The notes: a model not told the origin generated them from the letters alone. Shown: positions 17,261-25,388, counted from the stretch's first letter. The stretch is DNA of 64,000 nucleotides from Paenibacillus rhizosphaerae (GCF_014192015.1 NZ_JACHXJ010000004.1:463327-527326), one strand, 5' to 3'. A program made the numbers and translations.

Positions 17261-17425
17261 ATGATCGGACTCGCGATATTGTTTTTGATCATTGCCATCG
17301 TAGCTGCGATTTTCGGCTTCTTCGGCATCGTCTCTGCGCTGGTTGGCGTCGCAAAGGTGCTGTTCTTCGTCTTCCTGATCCTGTTTATCCTGTCGCTGAT
17401 TTTTGGCAGAAGACGGAGCAGCTGA
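17261..17425 (+). CDS. DUF1328/YtjA-family small membrane protein
   Basis: A 54-residue very hydrophobic peptide beginning MIGLAILFLIIAIVAAIFGF and ending in a short basic tail (FGRRRSS). It contains two membrane segments (about 2-22 and 27-48). The composition, the G-F-F-G-I turn and the length match the UPF0391/DUF1328 family, whose function is unknown and which is often stress-associated. A GAAAGGTGAT site precedes the ATG. It is divergent from the MarR gene and may be controlled by the shared operator. Confidence 0.82.
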   Translation: MIGLAILFLIIAIVAAIFGFFGIVSALVGVAKVLFFVFLILFILSLIFGRRRSS

Positions 17426-17473
17426 CGCCACGGCGCCGCTGATCCAATTCATACGAAGGCTCTATAAACGCAG

Positions 17474-17513
17474 AAAAGGCTTGCGCCCACATACGTGTGG
17501 GACAAGCCTTTTT
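17474..17513. terminator. Bidirectional terminator between DUF1328 and M50-like genes
   Basis: AAAAGGCTTG at 17474-17483 pairs with CAAGCCTTTT at 17503-17512, with an inner CCCACA/TGTGGG stem. T-runs are present on both strands, so it can end the rightward small gene and the leftward gene that stops at 17544. Confidence 0.8.
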
Positions 17514-17543
17514 GGGTTGAGCGAATTCGAAACTGCGTAAGTT

Positions 17544-18242
17544 TTATCCGGTCCGCACGCTGGTATTTGCAGTAGGCTTTCGCGCGGGCTTCCGCCAAAA
17601 CAGGGTAAGGCTTTGAGTGGTGCACCAAAGCGCAAACAGCAGAAACAGCACCGACCAGGCGATGGCGGGGAGCACGGTCATATGAGCCAGGTTGGCCGCG
17701 TCACCGGCCTGCCGCGGGTTGGTCAGGGAAGTGATCGCCAGGGTGAGCGGCCCGACGACGGATTCCTCCAAGCAAAGGAAGGCGAGCAGAAGGTAATAGA
17801 GATTGCGCACGGTGCTGCCCAGCAAATAAAACACGATGTTCAGCGCCATAAAGATGACAAGCCACCAAACGCCGTAGCTGTTCCGGACAAAAAAGAGCAG
17901 GTTGACGGCAGCCAGCATCGTGATCAGGATCAGCCCGGCGGCCTGCCTGCGTTTGGCGTACCCGTAGAACAGAAGCACTGCGAAGATGGAAGCGATCGTA
18001 TACCCCGACAGCGAGACGAGCACGGAGCTCCAGCCGGTGGATAAATAGGAGTAGGTGGTCCCGCTGTGATCGGCATTGAGTTCGATGCGCAGAACCCTTC
18101 CGGAGAGCAGCAGGGTGACGACCGCATGGCCGAACTCATGAATCATCGTATCCAGGGTGCGGAACCAGGAGGAGAACGGGATCAGCCGGGTTAGAATCGC
18201 GGATACGACAAGAAACAATACAGCCTTTAAGGATTTATTCAC
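17544..18242 (-). CDS. M50B-type membrane metalloprotease homologue
   Basis: A 232-residue polytopic membrane protein with the zinc-metalloprotease-like motif IHEFGHA near residue 36 in the first third, followed by about six membrane segments. The arrangement matches the peptidase M50B-like family (PF13398 type), whose members are mostly uncharacterised. The start is GTG at 18242, seven bases after a perfect AAAGGAG; an ATG at 18308 gives 22 more residues but lies against the nrdB terminator and has no site. A clear second zinc-ligand motif (NPDG-like) was not identified, so proteolytic activity is uncertain. Confidence 0.75.
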   Translation of the reverse strand: MNKSLKAVLFLVVSAILTRLIPFSSWFRTLDTMIHEFGHAVVTLLLSGRVLRIELNADHSGTTYSYLSTGWSSVLVSLSGYTIASIFAVLLFYGYAKRRQAAGLILITMLAAVNLLFFVRNSYGVWWLVIFMALNIVFYLLGSTVRNLYYLLLAFLCLEESVVGPLTLAITSLTNPRQAGDAANLAHMTVLPAIAWSVLFLLFALWCTTQSLTLFWRKPARKPTANTSVRTG

Positions 18243-18308
18243 GGGCAGCTCCTTTCCAAACGGTAACATGCGGATCAGTATCTTTTGTTCCATCATACAC
18301 GATCCCAT

Positions 18309-18339
18309 TAAAAAGGGAAGCGCAGCGGCTGCGCTTCCC
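18309..18339 (-). terminator. Terminator of the nrdA-nrdB unit
   Basis: On the reverse strand GGGAAGCGCAG (18339-18329) pairs with CTGCGCTTCCC (18325-18315) across a 3-base loop, followed by TTTTT. It lies 37 bases beyond the nrdB stop. Confidence 0.88.
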
Positions 18340-18375
18340 GGTTGTTGCGAATCTATAACGTTATAGGCGAACGGC

Positions 18376-19407
18376 TTACAGATCGTCGAATCCGTTGTCG
18401 TCGCCGACCTTACCGTAGTTGCGGGACTTGGCTTCGAAGAAGTCCGTTTTGGTGGCGTTAAGCGCTTCGTCGGAGAAAGGACGGATCCACGGCATGCAGT
18501 TGGAGTCCACGCCTTCGTAGCCCTTTTCCATTCCCATCATTTTGAGGCGTTTGTTGGCGATGTATTTGATGTAGTCGGACAGCTCATTCAGGTCGATGCC
18601 CTTGACCTCGCTGAGCGTGTAGTGTGCCCAATTGGTCTCCAGCTCTACCGCCCGGTCGATCGTGCGGTAGACGTAGTCCATGTTCTCCTTCGTGTTCAGC
18701 TCAGGGAAATCCTTAAGCAGCTGCTTGAACACTTCGCCGAAGAAGTAGCAGTGCTGGTTCTCGTCGCGCTGGATGTAGGAGATCATTTGGCTGGTCGCCA
18801 TCATCTTCTGGTCGCGGGCCAGGTTGTAGAAGAAGGCGAACGTGCTGTAGAAGAAAACGCCTTCCAGGATCAGGTCGGCCACGAGCGCTCTGAAGAAGGT
18901 TTGCGGATTCTGCTCGTCGCGGAATTCCTGGTAGATTTCCGAGATGAAACGGTTGCGGTCGAGCAGCACCGGATCATGCTTCCAGTATTCGAAAATTTCT
19001 TTCTGCTCCTGCTCCGAAACGATGGAAGACAGCACGTAGGAGTAAGATTGGTTGTGTACGACTTCCTGCTGACCGATGATGGCCGAGATGGCCTCCAGCG
19101 AGGAGTCGGTAAAATAACGCTTTACGTCGCCGATGAACATCGTTTGCATCGAGTCCAGCACGGCGAGCAAAGAAATGTTGATCTTGAAGGTGCGCTGCTC
19201 TTCCGGATCGAGGTTCACGAACTGCTGCGCGTCTTTGGCCATTGGGATTTCGTCGGCGATCCAGTGGTTCAGCAGCAGAACCTTATACAATTTATACATA
19301 TGGGGCATGCGGATATCGTTCCAGTTCAGAATGCCTGAGCATTCTCCCTCGATGATGCGGGTCGAGCGGTTCGGCGCTTCGGTGTTAAAAATCTTTTGCA
19401 TTTGCAT
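18376..19407 (-). CDS. nrdB: Ribonucleotide reductase class I, beta subunit
   Basis: Ferritin-like radical-generating subunit, 343 residues, normal length. Metal-site motifs are visible: QEVVHNQSYSYVL near residue 101 (Glu and His ligands with the neighbouring Tyr pair) and RDENQHCYFF near 198. The C-terminal acidic tail (DDNGFDDL) resembles the tail that binds the alpha subunit. The start ATG at 19407 follows GAGGAGG. The reading frame stays open 43 codons further upstream to a GTG at 19536, but that part has no ribosome binding site. Whether it is class Ia or Ib cannot be settled here; no nrdI is adjacent. Confidence 0.95.
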   Translation of the reverse strand: MQMQKIFNTEAPNRSTRIIEGECSGILNWNDIRMPHMYKLYKVLLLNHWIADEIPMAKDAQQFVNLDPEEQRTFKINISLLAVLDSMQTMFIGDVKRYFTDSSLEAISAIIGQQEVVHNQSYSYVLSSIVSEQEQKEIFEYWKHDPVLLDRNRFISEIYQEFRDEQNPQTFFRALVADLILEGVFFYSTFAFFYNLARDQKMMATSQMISYIQRDENQHCYFFGEVFKQLLKDFPELNTKENMDYVYRTIDRAVELETNWAHYTLSEVKGIDLNELSDYIKYIANKRLKMMGMEKGYEGVDSNCMPWIRPFSDEALNATKTDFFEAKSRNYGKVGDDNGFDDL

Positions 19408-19554
19408 ACTCGATTCCTCCTCGTACTTCTGTTTTGACTTGCTCATATATATCAACATCCACCGCAGAATGCTGTAATCCATATCAGTTGATCTATACCA
19501 GTGATCTTTAACGTAAGGTTTCAGATAGTCAGCCACACTTGATGCAGTAGTGAT

Positions 19555-19925
19555 TTCCAGTTTTAGTTGGCAGTTTTAGTCGGACGCGTGGCGAGCCTCC
19601 CGTATTTTGGCAAAGCCAAAACAGGGAGCAAAGCCGCGCGACGAGCGTGGTCTCCGAGAATCGAGGAGACCATCACACGCACCGCTCAAACGTAAAAGCG
19701 TGTCCCCCATAACCTGCGGAGCAGAGGGGGACGAAAGCGACTCACAGCACATATTCACATCACAATCCGCCACCCGCCGGTCATCCGCCAACATTCCGGG
19801 TGTCCAGAGGGCAGCGCCCTCGGGGCCCTCCTAAAAGCTTCCCGAAGGGAAGCTCACTTCGAAAGCATAAGCTTGGAAGGGAGGGTTTGGGAGGGATCGA
19901 AAAAGGTTTTAGGCTATTATAACGT
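19555..19925 (-). other. Hairpin-rich spacer between nrdA and nrdB
   Basis: About 370 bases of the 518-base nrdA-nrdB gap fold into consecutive hairpins on the transcribed strand: a UUCG-loop hairpin (19840-19856), GAGGGC/GCCCTC (about 19808-19828), GTCCCC/GGGGAC enclosing CTGC/GCAG (about 19704-19732), GGTCTCC/GGAGACC (about 19650-19672), and TTTTGGC/GCCAAAA (about 19604-19624). No gene with a ribosome binding site is present. Being inside an operon, it would be part of the nrd mRNA. Function unknown; see findings. Confidence 0.6.
19827..19872 (-). repeat. Recurring leader element, copy 1
   Basis: On the reverse strand this reads GCTTATGC near one end and GCTTTTAGGAGG at the other. The same pair of blocks occurs at 41031-41103 and 43133-43185. 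Here it is not followed by a start codon at a usable distance, so it looks like a stray copy of a leader. Confidence 0.5.
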
Positions 19926-22259
19926 TTACGACGCGCACGACTCGCACTCTTCAATCGTCAGCGCACGGCTCCGGACGTAGTACGTTGTTTTGATGCCGGC
20001 TTTCCAAGCGTGAAGGTGAAGCTCCAGGAATTCCGTCGCCCGGATATCCGGACGAACGTACAGGTTGAAGCTTTGCGCCTGGTCGATGTGGCGCTGACGC
20101 GCCGCGGCCATCTTGATGGACCAATGCTGGTCGATCAGGAATGCCGTTTTGTAATACCAGATCGTCTTCTCGGACAGGTCCGGAGCCGGGTTGGCGATCT
20201 TGTAGGTCGTTTTTTCCTCGTAAGACAGAAGGTCGTACAGCGGATCGATGCTGGCGGTGGAGCCAGCAATGATCGAAGTCGAGCCGTTCGGCGCGATGGC
20301 GAACAGCCAGGCGTTGCGGACGCCGTTCTGCTGCACTTCCTGCTGGAGTTCTTTCCACTGCTCGGTAGTAACGAACTTGCCTTCATGCTCGCCGTCGACA
20401 TAACCGCGGCTGGTGAAGTAAGCGCCGTTCTCCCAGTCGGAGCCTTTGAACTTCGGATAGTGGCCCTTCTCCTTGGCCAGCTCCATGCTGGATCTGACGA
20501 GCAGGTAGTTGATTTTTTCGTACAGATTGTCGTTATATTCAACCGCTTCGTCGGACTCCCAGCGGATGCCTTCGAGGGCGAGCAGGTGATGCAGGCCGAA
20601 GGTGCCGAGTCCAACCGCGCGGTATTGGCTGTTCGTATACTGGGCTTGCAGCACTTCAATGTTGTTGATGTCGATGACGTTGTCCAGCATGCGTACCTGG
20701 ATCGGCACCAGGCGGTCCAGCACATCGTCCGGAACGGCACGGGCCAGGTGAATCGAGTTCAGGTTGCAGACGACAAAGTCGCCGGGAACCTTGGAAATGA
20801 CGATCCGGGTTTGGCCGTCTTTGGTCACGAGTTCCTCTTTTTCCACCACGGTGGCGGACTGGTTCTGCATAATTTCGGTGCACAGGTTGGACGAGTAGAT
20901 CATGCCGTGTGCACGGTTCGGGTTCGCCCGGTTGACGGTATCCCGGTAGAACATGTACGGCGTGCCGGTCTCGAGCTGCGATTTCATGATGCGCTTCATG
21001 ATGTCGATCGCAGGCACCGTAATTCTTGGAAGCAGCGGGTGGGCAACCGCTTCGGCGTACTTCTCGCGGAACGATCCTTGACCGACTGTCTCGTCATAAT
21101 AATCCTCAAGACCCGCCGGACGGCCGTTGCCATCCTTCCAGCCCATGATTTTCTTCACTTCGTGCGGGCAGAACAGGCTCCACTCGCTGCGGGCTTCTAC
21201 CGCCTCCATGAATAGATCGGGCAGGCATACGCCATGGAACACGTCATGCGCTCTCATGCGCTCGTCACCGTTGTTCAGCTTCAGGTCCAGGAAGGCCAGG
21301 ATGTCCTTGTGGAAGACGTCCAGGTAAACGGCAACCGCACCTTTGCGGGTGCCGAGCTGGTCAACGCTGACCGCTGTGTTGTTCAGCTGGCGGATCCAAG
21401 GGATGACGCCGGAGCTGGTGTTCTTGTGACCGCGGATGTCGGAGCCGCGCGCCCGGACTTTGCCGAGGTAGACGCCGATGCCGCCGCCCATTTTGCTGAG
21501 ACGGGCCACGTCGGTGTTGGAGTCGAAGATCCCTTCCAAAGAGTCGTCCACCGTGTCGATAAAGCAGCTGGACAGCTGTCCGGCGACCTTCTTGCCGGCG
21601 TTGGACATCGTTGGTGTGGCGGCGGTCATGTACAGATTGCTCATCGCCCAATAGGCTTCCTTCACGAGCTCAAGGCGCTTGTCCTCCGGCTCGGTGTGCA
21701 TCAGGTACATGGCGATGACCATGTAGCGCTCCTGCGGGAGCTCCATGACGCGTCCGTCAAAATCATGCGCCAGATAGCGATCGGACAGGGTTAGCAGCCC
21801 GATATAGTCGAACAGCAGGTCGCATTGGTAATCGATGCAGCGGCCCAATTCTTCAATTTGCTCTTTTGTATAGCAGGTGAGGAGCTCCTCGCGGTAGATT
21901 CCTTTTTGCACCAGCTCGGTAATGAGAGGATAGAACGCACCGTATGGCTCGTCAGGATAGGCTTTGTAGCGGCGGTTGTAAGCGGCCTTCTTGTACAGGG
22001 AGGTCAGCAGCGAGCGCGCTGCGGCAAACTTCCAGTTCGGCTCCTCCTTGGTGACCAGCTCAAGCGCCGACATCGTGAACGCGCTGCTGATCTCGTCTCC
22101 GGTGACTTCCTCGCGGCGAAGTTTGCTCTGCACGCCCCGGAGGAGGCGCTCCTTGTCCAGGGTCTCCAGCCCCTCCAGGATTCGGTCGGCATAAACGGAG
22201 AGACGGATTTCATCAAAAGCCAGCTGGCGGTTGTTCGGTTTGGTAACGAGCTGCGGCAT
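19926..22259 (-). CDS. nrdA: Ribonucleotide reductase class I, alpha subunit
   Basis: Catalytic subunit converting ribonucleoside diphosphates to deoxy forms, 777 residues. The N-terminus (residues 10-90) resembles an ATP-cone. The ten-stranded barrel carries SSCFIDTVDDS (redox Cys), NLCTEI (thiyl-radical Cys region) and VVCNLNSIHLAR (second redox Cys). The C-terminus ends ECESCAS, the mobile CxxC pair regenerated by thioredoxin or glutaredoxin. ATG at 22259 follows AAAGGAG. It is first in the nrd unit, about 245 bases downstream of a cobalamin riboswitch, so expression should fall when B12 is plentiful. That implies a B12-dependent class II enzyme elsewhere in the genome (inference). Confidence 0.96.
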   Translation of the reverse strand: MPQLVTKPNNRQLAFDEIRLSVYADRILEGLETLDKERLLRGVQSKLRREEVTGDEISSAFTMSALELVTKEEPNWKFAAARSLLTSLYKKAAYNRRYKAYPDEPYGAFYPLITELVQKGIYREELLTCYTKEQIEELGRCIDYQCDLLFDYIGLLTLSDRYLAHDFDGRVMELPQERYMVIAMYLMHTEPEDKRLELVKEAYWAMSNLYMTAATPTMSNAGKKVAGQLSSCFIDTVDDSLEGIFDSNTDVARLSKMGGGIGVYLGKVRARGSDIRGHKNTSSGVIPWIRQLNNTAVSVDQLGTRKGAVAVYLDVFHKDILAFLDLKLNNGDERMRAHDVFHGVCLPDLFMEAVEARSEWSLFCPHEVKKIMGWKDGNGRPAGLEDYYDETVGQGSFREKYAEAVAHPLLPRITVPAIDIMKRIMKSQLETGTPYMFYRDTVNRANPNRAHGMIYSSNLCTEIMQNQSATVVEKEELVTKDGQTRIVISKVPGDFVVCNLNSIHLARAVPDDVLDRLVPIQVRMLDNVIDINNIEVLQAQYTNSQYRAVGLGTFGLHHLLALEGIRWESDEAVEYNDNLYEKINYLLVRSSMELAKEKGHYPKFKGSDWENGAYFTSRGYVDGEHEGKFVTTEQWKELQQEVQQNGVRNAWLFAIAPNGSTSIIAGSTASIDPLYDLLSYEEKTTYKIANPAPDLSEKTIWYYKTAFLIDQHWSIKMAAARQRHIDQAQSFNLYVRPDIRATEFLELHLHAWKAGIKTTYYVRSRALTIEECESCAS

Positions 22260-22351
22260 GGTGCAGATCTCCTTTCAAAGTTTGTATATTTGGTATAACG
22301 GAAAGTAGGACGATGCTGTTAAGAGGGAGCTCTTGCTGTGCTTGCCCATAC

Positions 22352-22395
22352 AAAAGGCATTTCCGAAGAACCTGAAGCACAGGTACGAAAATGCC
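22352..22395 (-). terminator. Second terminator-like hairpin in the nrd leader
   Basis: Reverse-strand GGCATTT pairs with AAATGCC, with inner ACCT/AGGT pairs, followed by TTTTG. It lies between the riboswitch and nrdA and may be part of the expression platform or a back-up attenuator. Confidence 0.6.
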
Positions 22396-22429
22396 GCTAT
22401 ATCCCGTACGCCCTATTTACGAGCATGGG

Positions 22430-22460
22430 AAAAAATATCTATCACCCTATGTATAGATAT
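22430..22460 (-). terminator. Riboswitch-controlled terminator before nrdA
   Basis: Reverse-strand ATATCTAT (22460-22453) pairs with ATAGATAT (22442-22435), followed directly by TTTTTT. It lies about 45 bases after the aptamer, so it is the most likely switch terminator formed when B12 is bound. Confidence 0.75.
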
Positions 22461-22504
22461 CGACTGGCATCACGCACCTATTCCTCGTAGGCCTTTCGTG
22501 AGAC

Positions 22505-22707
22505 AAAACAGGCAGGTCTCCTGACTCCCGAAAATGCGATATTCGGCGCCTTCCCGTCCTCGTGACGGACAGTGGCTTTAGCCGACATCGTGCCGAAAGC
22601 TCGGAGCTCTCGGCCTTCCGGTTACAGTGGCGGGACCGTGACGGATTCACACCGTGCTTCCCTATTATGAACGCCTGGCAAATCATGCCGTGTTCACCTG
22701 TTTCCAC
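22505..22707 (-). promoter_or_regulatory. Cobalamin riboswitch upstream of nrdA
   Basis: On the reverse strand the aptamer shows P1 arms AAACAGG/CCTGTTT, a GGAA-GGTG-GAATCC core, the GCCACTG motif twice, and the diagnostic 3' block AGTCAGGAGACCTGCC. Two terminator hairpins follow before nrdA. The class binds adenosylcobalamin or related forms and usually turns genes off; here the regulated product is a B12-independent reductase rather than B12 synthesis or uptake. Confidence 0.95.
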
Positions 22708-23004
22708 TATATTTGGTTGCTTTCATACTAATTTAACCCAATATATTGTGTTTGTAAACCTAGTTCCTCTTAAAAGACGAGCAATGAGAATTATACCAGA
22801 TGGACCCCCTGGGCGCTACTGTGAACCATTGGAGATTAGTCTCTTGAGGGGGGTGAAAAGGCAGAAATCGGGCGGAATTTGCAGGAAAAACGCGAATAAA
22901 AAAATTTTGCGGCCATCCTTTTGCGATTCCTCAGATGGTCGGGTACAATAAAATTAGGAATAAAGTTCGATCCGCTTGCAAAAGGATAAAGGAGGCGCAC
23001 GACC
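22708..23004. other. Intergenic region between the nrd leader and the thiamine-binding gene
   Basis: About 300 bases holding the nrd promoter region on the reverse strand (AT-rich, with possible TATAGT near 22706-22711) and the leader of the rightward gene at 23005. No reading frame here has a ribosome binding site or family resemblance. No terminator or repeat was recognised. Confidence 0.5.
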
Positions 23005-23307
23005 ATGGCAATTGCAGAGGTAACGGTCATTCCGATCGGAACGGCCACGACCAGCCTGAGCTCCTATGTGGCACAGATGCAGCAGGTGCTGGCGGAGCAG
23101 AAGGGGATCAGCTACGAGCTGACGTCGATGAGCACGATCATCGAGGGGGCTCTTCCGGATGTATGGCAGGCGATTGCAGCCCTGCACGAAGCCCCGTTCC
23201 TGGCCGGCGCGCAGCGCGTATCCACTTCGGTCAAAATCGACGACAGACGGGACAAAGCCTCATCCAGCGCCCAGAAGCTGCAATCGGTCCGCGACAAATT
23301 GAAATAA
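23005..23307 (+). CDS. MTH1187-family (YqgV-like) thiamine-binding domain protein
   Basis: A 100-residue single-domain protein with a ferredoxin-like alpha/beta fold. The opening MAIAEVTVIPIGTATTSLSS and the central YELTSMSTIIEG are typical of the MTH1187/YkoF-like family (DUF77), some members of which bind hydroxymethylpyrimidine or thiamine. A canonical AAAGGAGG precedes the ATG. It stands alone ahead of a tRNA gene, so its partner is unknown; YkoF homologues in Bacillus work with a thiamine-precursor transporter, which is not present here. Confidence 0.85.
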   Translation: MAIAEVTVIPIGTATTSLSSYVAQMQQVLAEQKGISYELTSMSTIIEGALPDVWQAIAALHEAPFLAGAQRVSTSVKIDDRRDKASSSAQKLQSVRDKLK

Positions 23308-23328
23308 ATTCCAGCTGCAAATGAAGTA

Positions 23329-23356
23329 TTGCATTTTGTAGAAGAAGTTGTATAAT
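23329..23356 (+). promoter_or_regulatory. Promoter of tRNA-Thr
   Basis: TTGCAT (23329-23334) and TATAAT (23351-23356) with a 16-base spacer, 33 bases before the mature tRNA 5' end. Confidence 0.7.
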
Positions 23357-23389
23357 AGTTTTTGTTTCTCGGAAAATTTCATTTTCCAC

Positions 23390-23461
23390 GCTGGTGTAGC
23401 TCAGGGGTAGAGCAACGCACTCGTAATGCGTAGGCCGGGGGTTCAATTCCCTTCACCAGCA
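23390..23461 (+). tRNA. tRNA-Thr (anticodon CGT)
   Basis: A 72-nt cloverleaf: acceptor GCTGGTG/CACCAGC, D-arm GCTC/GAGC, anticodon stem ACGCA/TGCGT with loop CTCGTAA (anticodon CGT, reads ACG), and T-loop TTCAATT. The discriminator is A, and CCA is not encoded. It is a single tRNA gene rather than part of an array. Confidence 0.95.
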
Positions 23462-23644
23462 TCTTTCATAAGCCTTACAGGACGCGGGTTTCCGGATTTC
23501 GGAGACCGCGTCTTTTTTGTTGATTCGGGCGCTGTTTCTCCAATGTTTCTAACGATTTTCTACAGGAGGATCCGCAGGTCCGCCGCGGGCTCTATCGAGA
23601 TTGCCGAGTAAAATAGTCTTTTGAACCGCTGACTCTGTCCACAA

Positions 23645-23670
23645 CGCTGGAAGGTTTTTTTCATAGGATA
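23645..23670 (+). promoter_or_regulatory. Sigma-K-like promoter of the first YjcZ gene
   Basis: CATAGGATA at 23662-23670 fits the mother-cell sigma-K -10 consensus CATANNNTA, with AC about 16 bases upstream (23644-23645). The second YjcZ gene at 31683 has the same arrangement. Confidence 0.5.
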
Positions 23671-23701
23671 AACTGATCCTATCAAGAAAGGGGAATATCA
23701 G

Positions 23702-23812
23702 ATGAGCGAAGTTGCTGGAGTTGGTTATGGTGGCGGCATGTCTACAAGCGTTGGCATCATTCTCGTCCTCTTTATTCTGCTTGTCATCATTGCGAAAACC
23801 TGGGGATATTAA
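23702..23812 (+). CDS. YjcZ-family sporulation protein
   Basis: A 36-residue peptide: a Gly-rich N-terminus (SEVAGVGYGGGMSTSVG) followed by a single membrane helix (IILVLFILLVIIAKTWGY). This is the typical YjcZ pattern, in which small hydrophobic peptides are found in spores of Bacillus and Paenibacillus. The start follows AAAGGGGAA. A paralogue lies at 31683; the two share the helix core VLFILLVII. It was too short for standard length cut-offs but is well supported by family resemblance and its site. Confidence 0.88.
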   Translation: MSEVAGVGYGGGMSTSVGIILVLFILLVIIAKTWGY

Positions 23813-23870
23813 TTTCTGAACGGTCCTTAGCCCGCCTGATCGATAAGGAGGCATGAGACCAGCACAAAGC

Positions 23871-23909
23871 GAAGCGCAGTGATCCGTTATGGATCCTGCG
23901 CTTTTTTTA
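23871..23909 (+). terminator. Terminator after the first YjcZ gene
   Basis: AAGCGCAG and CTGCGCTT arms, extended by GATCC/GGATC, are followed by a seven-T run. It isolates the YjcZ gene from the catalase gene. Confidence 0.85.
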
Positions 23910-23996
23910 TATAGACCGTATCCAGTACATAATTTCCCGTCCCCAAAGCCACAATGGGGAGGATACTATTGCTGAGAGCTTAGGAGGTTCCACCCC

Positions 23997-24851
23997 ATGT
24001 ATTTTTATAAAGAAGACCTGATTAACATGATCGTCCCGGACAAGCCCGATCCCAGCGCCGCTAAGGTGTTGCAGGAAACGCTGGGCGGACGCTTCGGCGA
24101 AATGCGCACGATGATGCAATTCTTTTTCCAAAGCAACAATTTCCGTGGCAAGGACACCCAGTTCCGTGACCTGATCCGCGGCGTGTTTTTGGAAGAAATC
24201 AGCCACGTCGAGCTGGTGCAGCACACGATCAACCAGCTTCTTACCGGTTCTGGCGCGGAAGGTGCCGGCAATGCCGGGTCGGACGGCGCGCCGCTGGACG
24301 AGGCGATCAAGCACGCCAACCCGCATCATTTTATTATGGGAGCCCAAAGCTCACTTCCGGTCGATGCCGCCGGCAACCCGTGGAACGGCAACTACGTGTA
24401 TGACCATGGCAACCTGATCAGCAACCTCCTGGATAATCTCGTTCTGGAATCGACGGGGGTGCTGCAAAAATCGCGGATTTACGAAATGAGCACCAACCAG
24501 ACGTTCCGCGAAACGCTGGCCTTCCTGATCGTGCGCGACAACGCGCATCAGAACGCCTTCGCCAAGGCGCTGGAGACGCTCGGTGTCAATTGGGCCAAGC
24601 TGTTCCCGGTTCCTAACTATGACATTAACAAGTATCCGGAATGCCGCAAATACGTCGATATGGGCTTCCATAACGCACAATTTAACTTCCGGCTGGACAC
24701 CACCCGCATCGGCGAAATATTCAGCGGACAGACGCCTAGCCGTAACGGCGGGGAGCTGAAGGTGATTCAGCCGCCGGAGGGCTTCCCGGTACCGATGATG
24801 CCTGAGCTGGCCAACGAGCACAGCCCCGGGATCACGGATATGAATCGTTAA
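23997..24851 (+). CDS. Manganese catalase (CotJC/YdbD type)
   Basis: A di-manganese catalase (H2O2 to water and oxygen), 284 residues. Ferritin-like four-helix core ligands are visible: Glu in GEMRTMMQFFFQ (about residue 35), LEEISHVELVQ (about 66-76), Glu in LVLESTGVLQ (about 150) and RDNAHQNAF (about 179-187). The long length with an extended C-terminal tail resembles Bacillus YdbD. In spore formers such proteins sit on or in the coat. The start follows TAGGAGG. It is monocistronic; sporulation control is plausible but no sigma site was certain. Confidence 0.92.
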   Translation: MYFYKEDLINMIVPDKPDPSAAKVLQETLGGRFGEMRTMMQFFFQSNNFRGKDTQFRDLIRGVFLEEISHVELVQHTINQLLTGSGAEGAGNAGSDGAPLDEAIKHANPHHFIMGAQSSLPVDAAGNPWNGNYVYDHGNLISNLLDNLVLESTGVLQKSRIYEMSTNQTFRETLAFLIVRDNAHQNAFAKALETLGVNWAKLFPVPNYDINKYPECRKYVDMGFHNAQFNFRLDTTRIGEIFSGQTPSRNGGELKVIQPPEGFPVPMMPELANEHSPGITDMNR

Positions 24852-24965
24852 GGCGGACAGCCTGACCCAGATTCCTTTAGTTTTTAGCGCAGCGCTCCAA
24901 GCCTGAATAATCCCGGAACCCCTGGGTAAAATACGGGGGATCATTCCTAGAGGAGGTAAACAGTA

Positions 24966-25388
24966 ATGACGATGGTTCGCGACGTAATGACCAAAGACGT
25001 AAAGGTATGCGCACCCCATGATTCGGTCACGGCTGCGGCGCAAATCATGCGCGATGTCAACTGTGGATCGGTTCCGGTCTGCGAAGGCAAAAAAGTGGTG
25101 GGTATGATTACCGACCGCGATATCGTGCTGAACTGCGTAGCCGCAGGTAAAGACCCGGGCAGCGTACACTGCCATGACTGCATGACAAGCAATGTCATCT
25201 CGTGCTCGCCGGACACCGATGCCCATGAGTGCGCGAAATTGATGGCCGACCATCAAATCCGCCGCATTCCGGTTGTAGAGAACGGAGAAATGGTGGGGAT
25301 TTGTGCAATTGGCGACCTGGCAACGATGAACATCCACATCAACGAAGCCGGTGATGCACTCAGTCAAATTTCCGAACCTCTTCATTAA
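24966..25388 (+). CDS. Tandem CBS-domain protein
   Basis: A 140-residue protein made of two CBS motifs (about residues 5-60: VRDVMTKDVKVCAPHDSVTA; and about 72-128: CMTSNVISCSPDTDAHECAK). It forms a Bateman module that typically binds adenine nucleotides. Unusually it has six Cys residues, several of them at the start of each CBS motif. No fused catalytic domain is present, so it is probably a stand-alone regulatory or signal-binding protein like Bacillus YhcV/YlbB. It has a strong AGAGGAGG site and its own terminator. Confidence 0.9.
   Translation: MTMVRDVMTKDVKVCAPHDSVTAAAQIMRDVNCGSVPVCEGKKVVGMITDRDIVLNCVAAGKDPGSVHCHDCMTSNVISCSPDTDAHECAKLMADHQIRRIPVVENGEMVGICAIGDLATMNIHINEAGDALSQISEPLH

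Noticed and set aside
19408..19536. 43-codon in-frame extension at the start of nrdB
   Set aside because: No ribosome binding site near the GTG at 19536, while GAGGAGG sits at the proper distance from ATG 19407, where the conserved family start lies.
19576..19794. 72-codon leftward frame in the nrdA-nrdB spacer
   Set aside because: It crosses several strong hairpins, has no site at a usable distance and resembles no family; best read as structured non-coding RNA.
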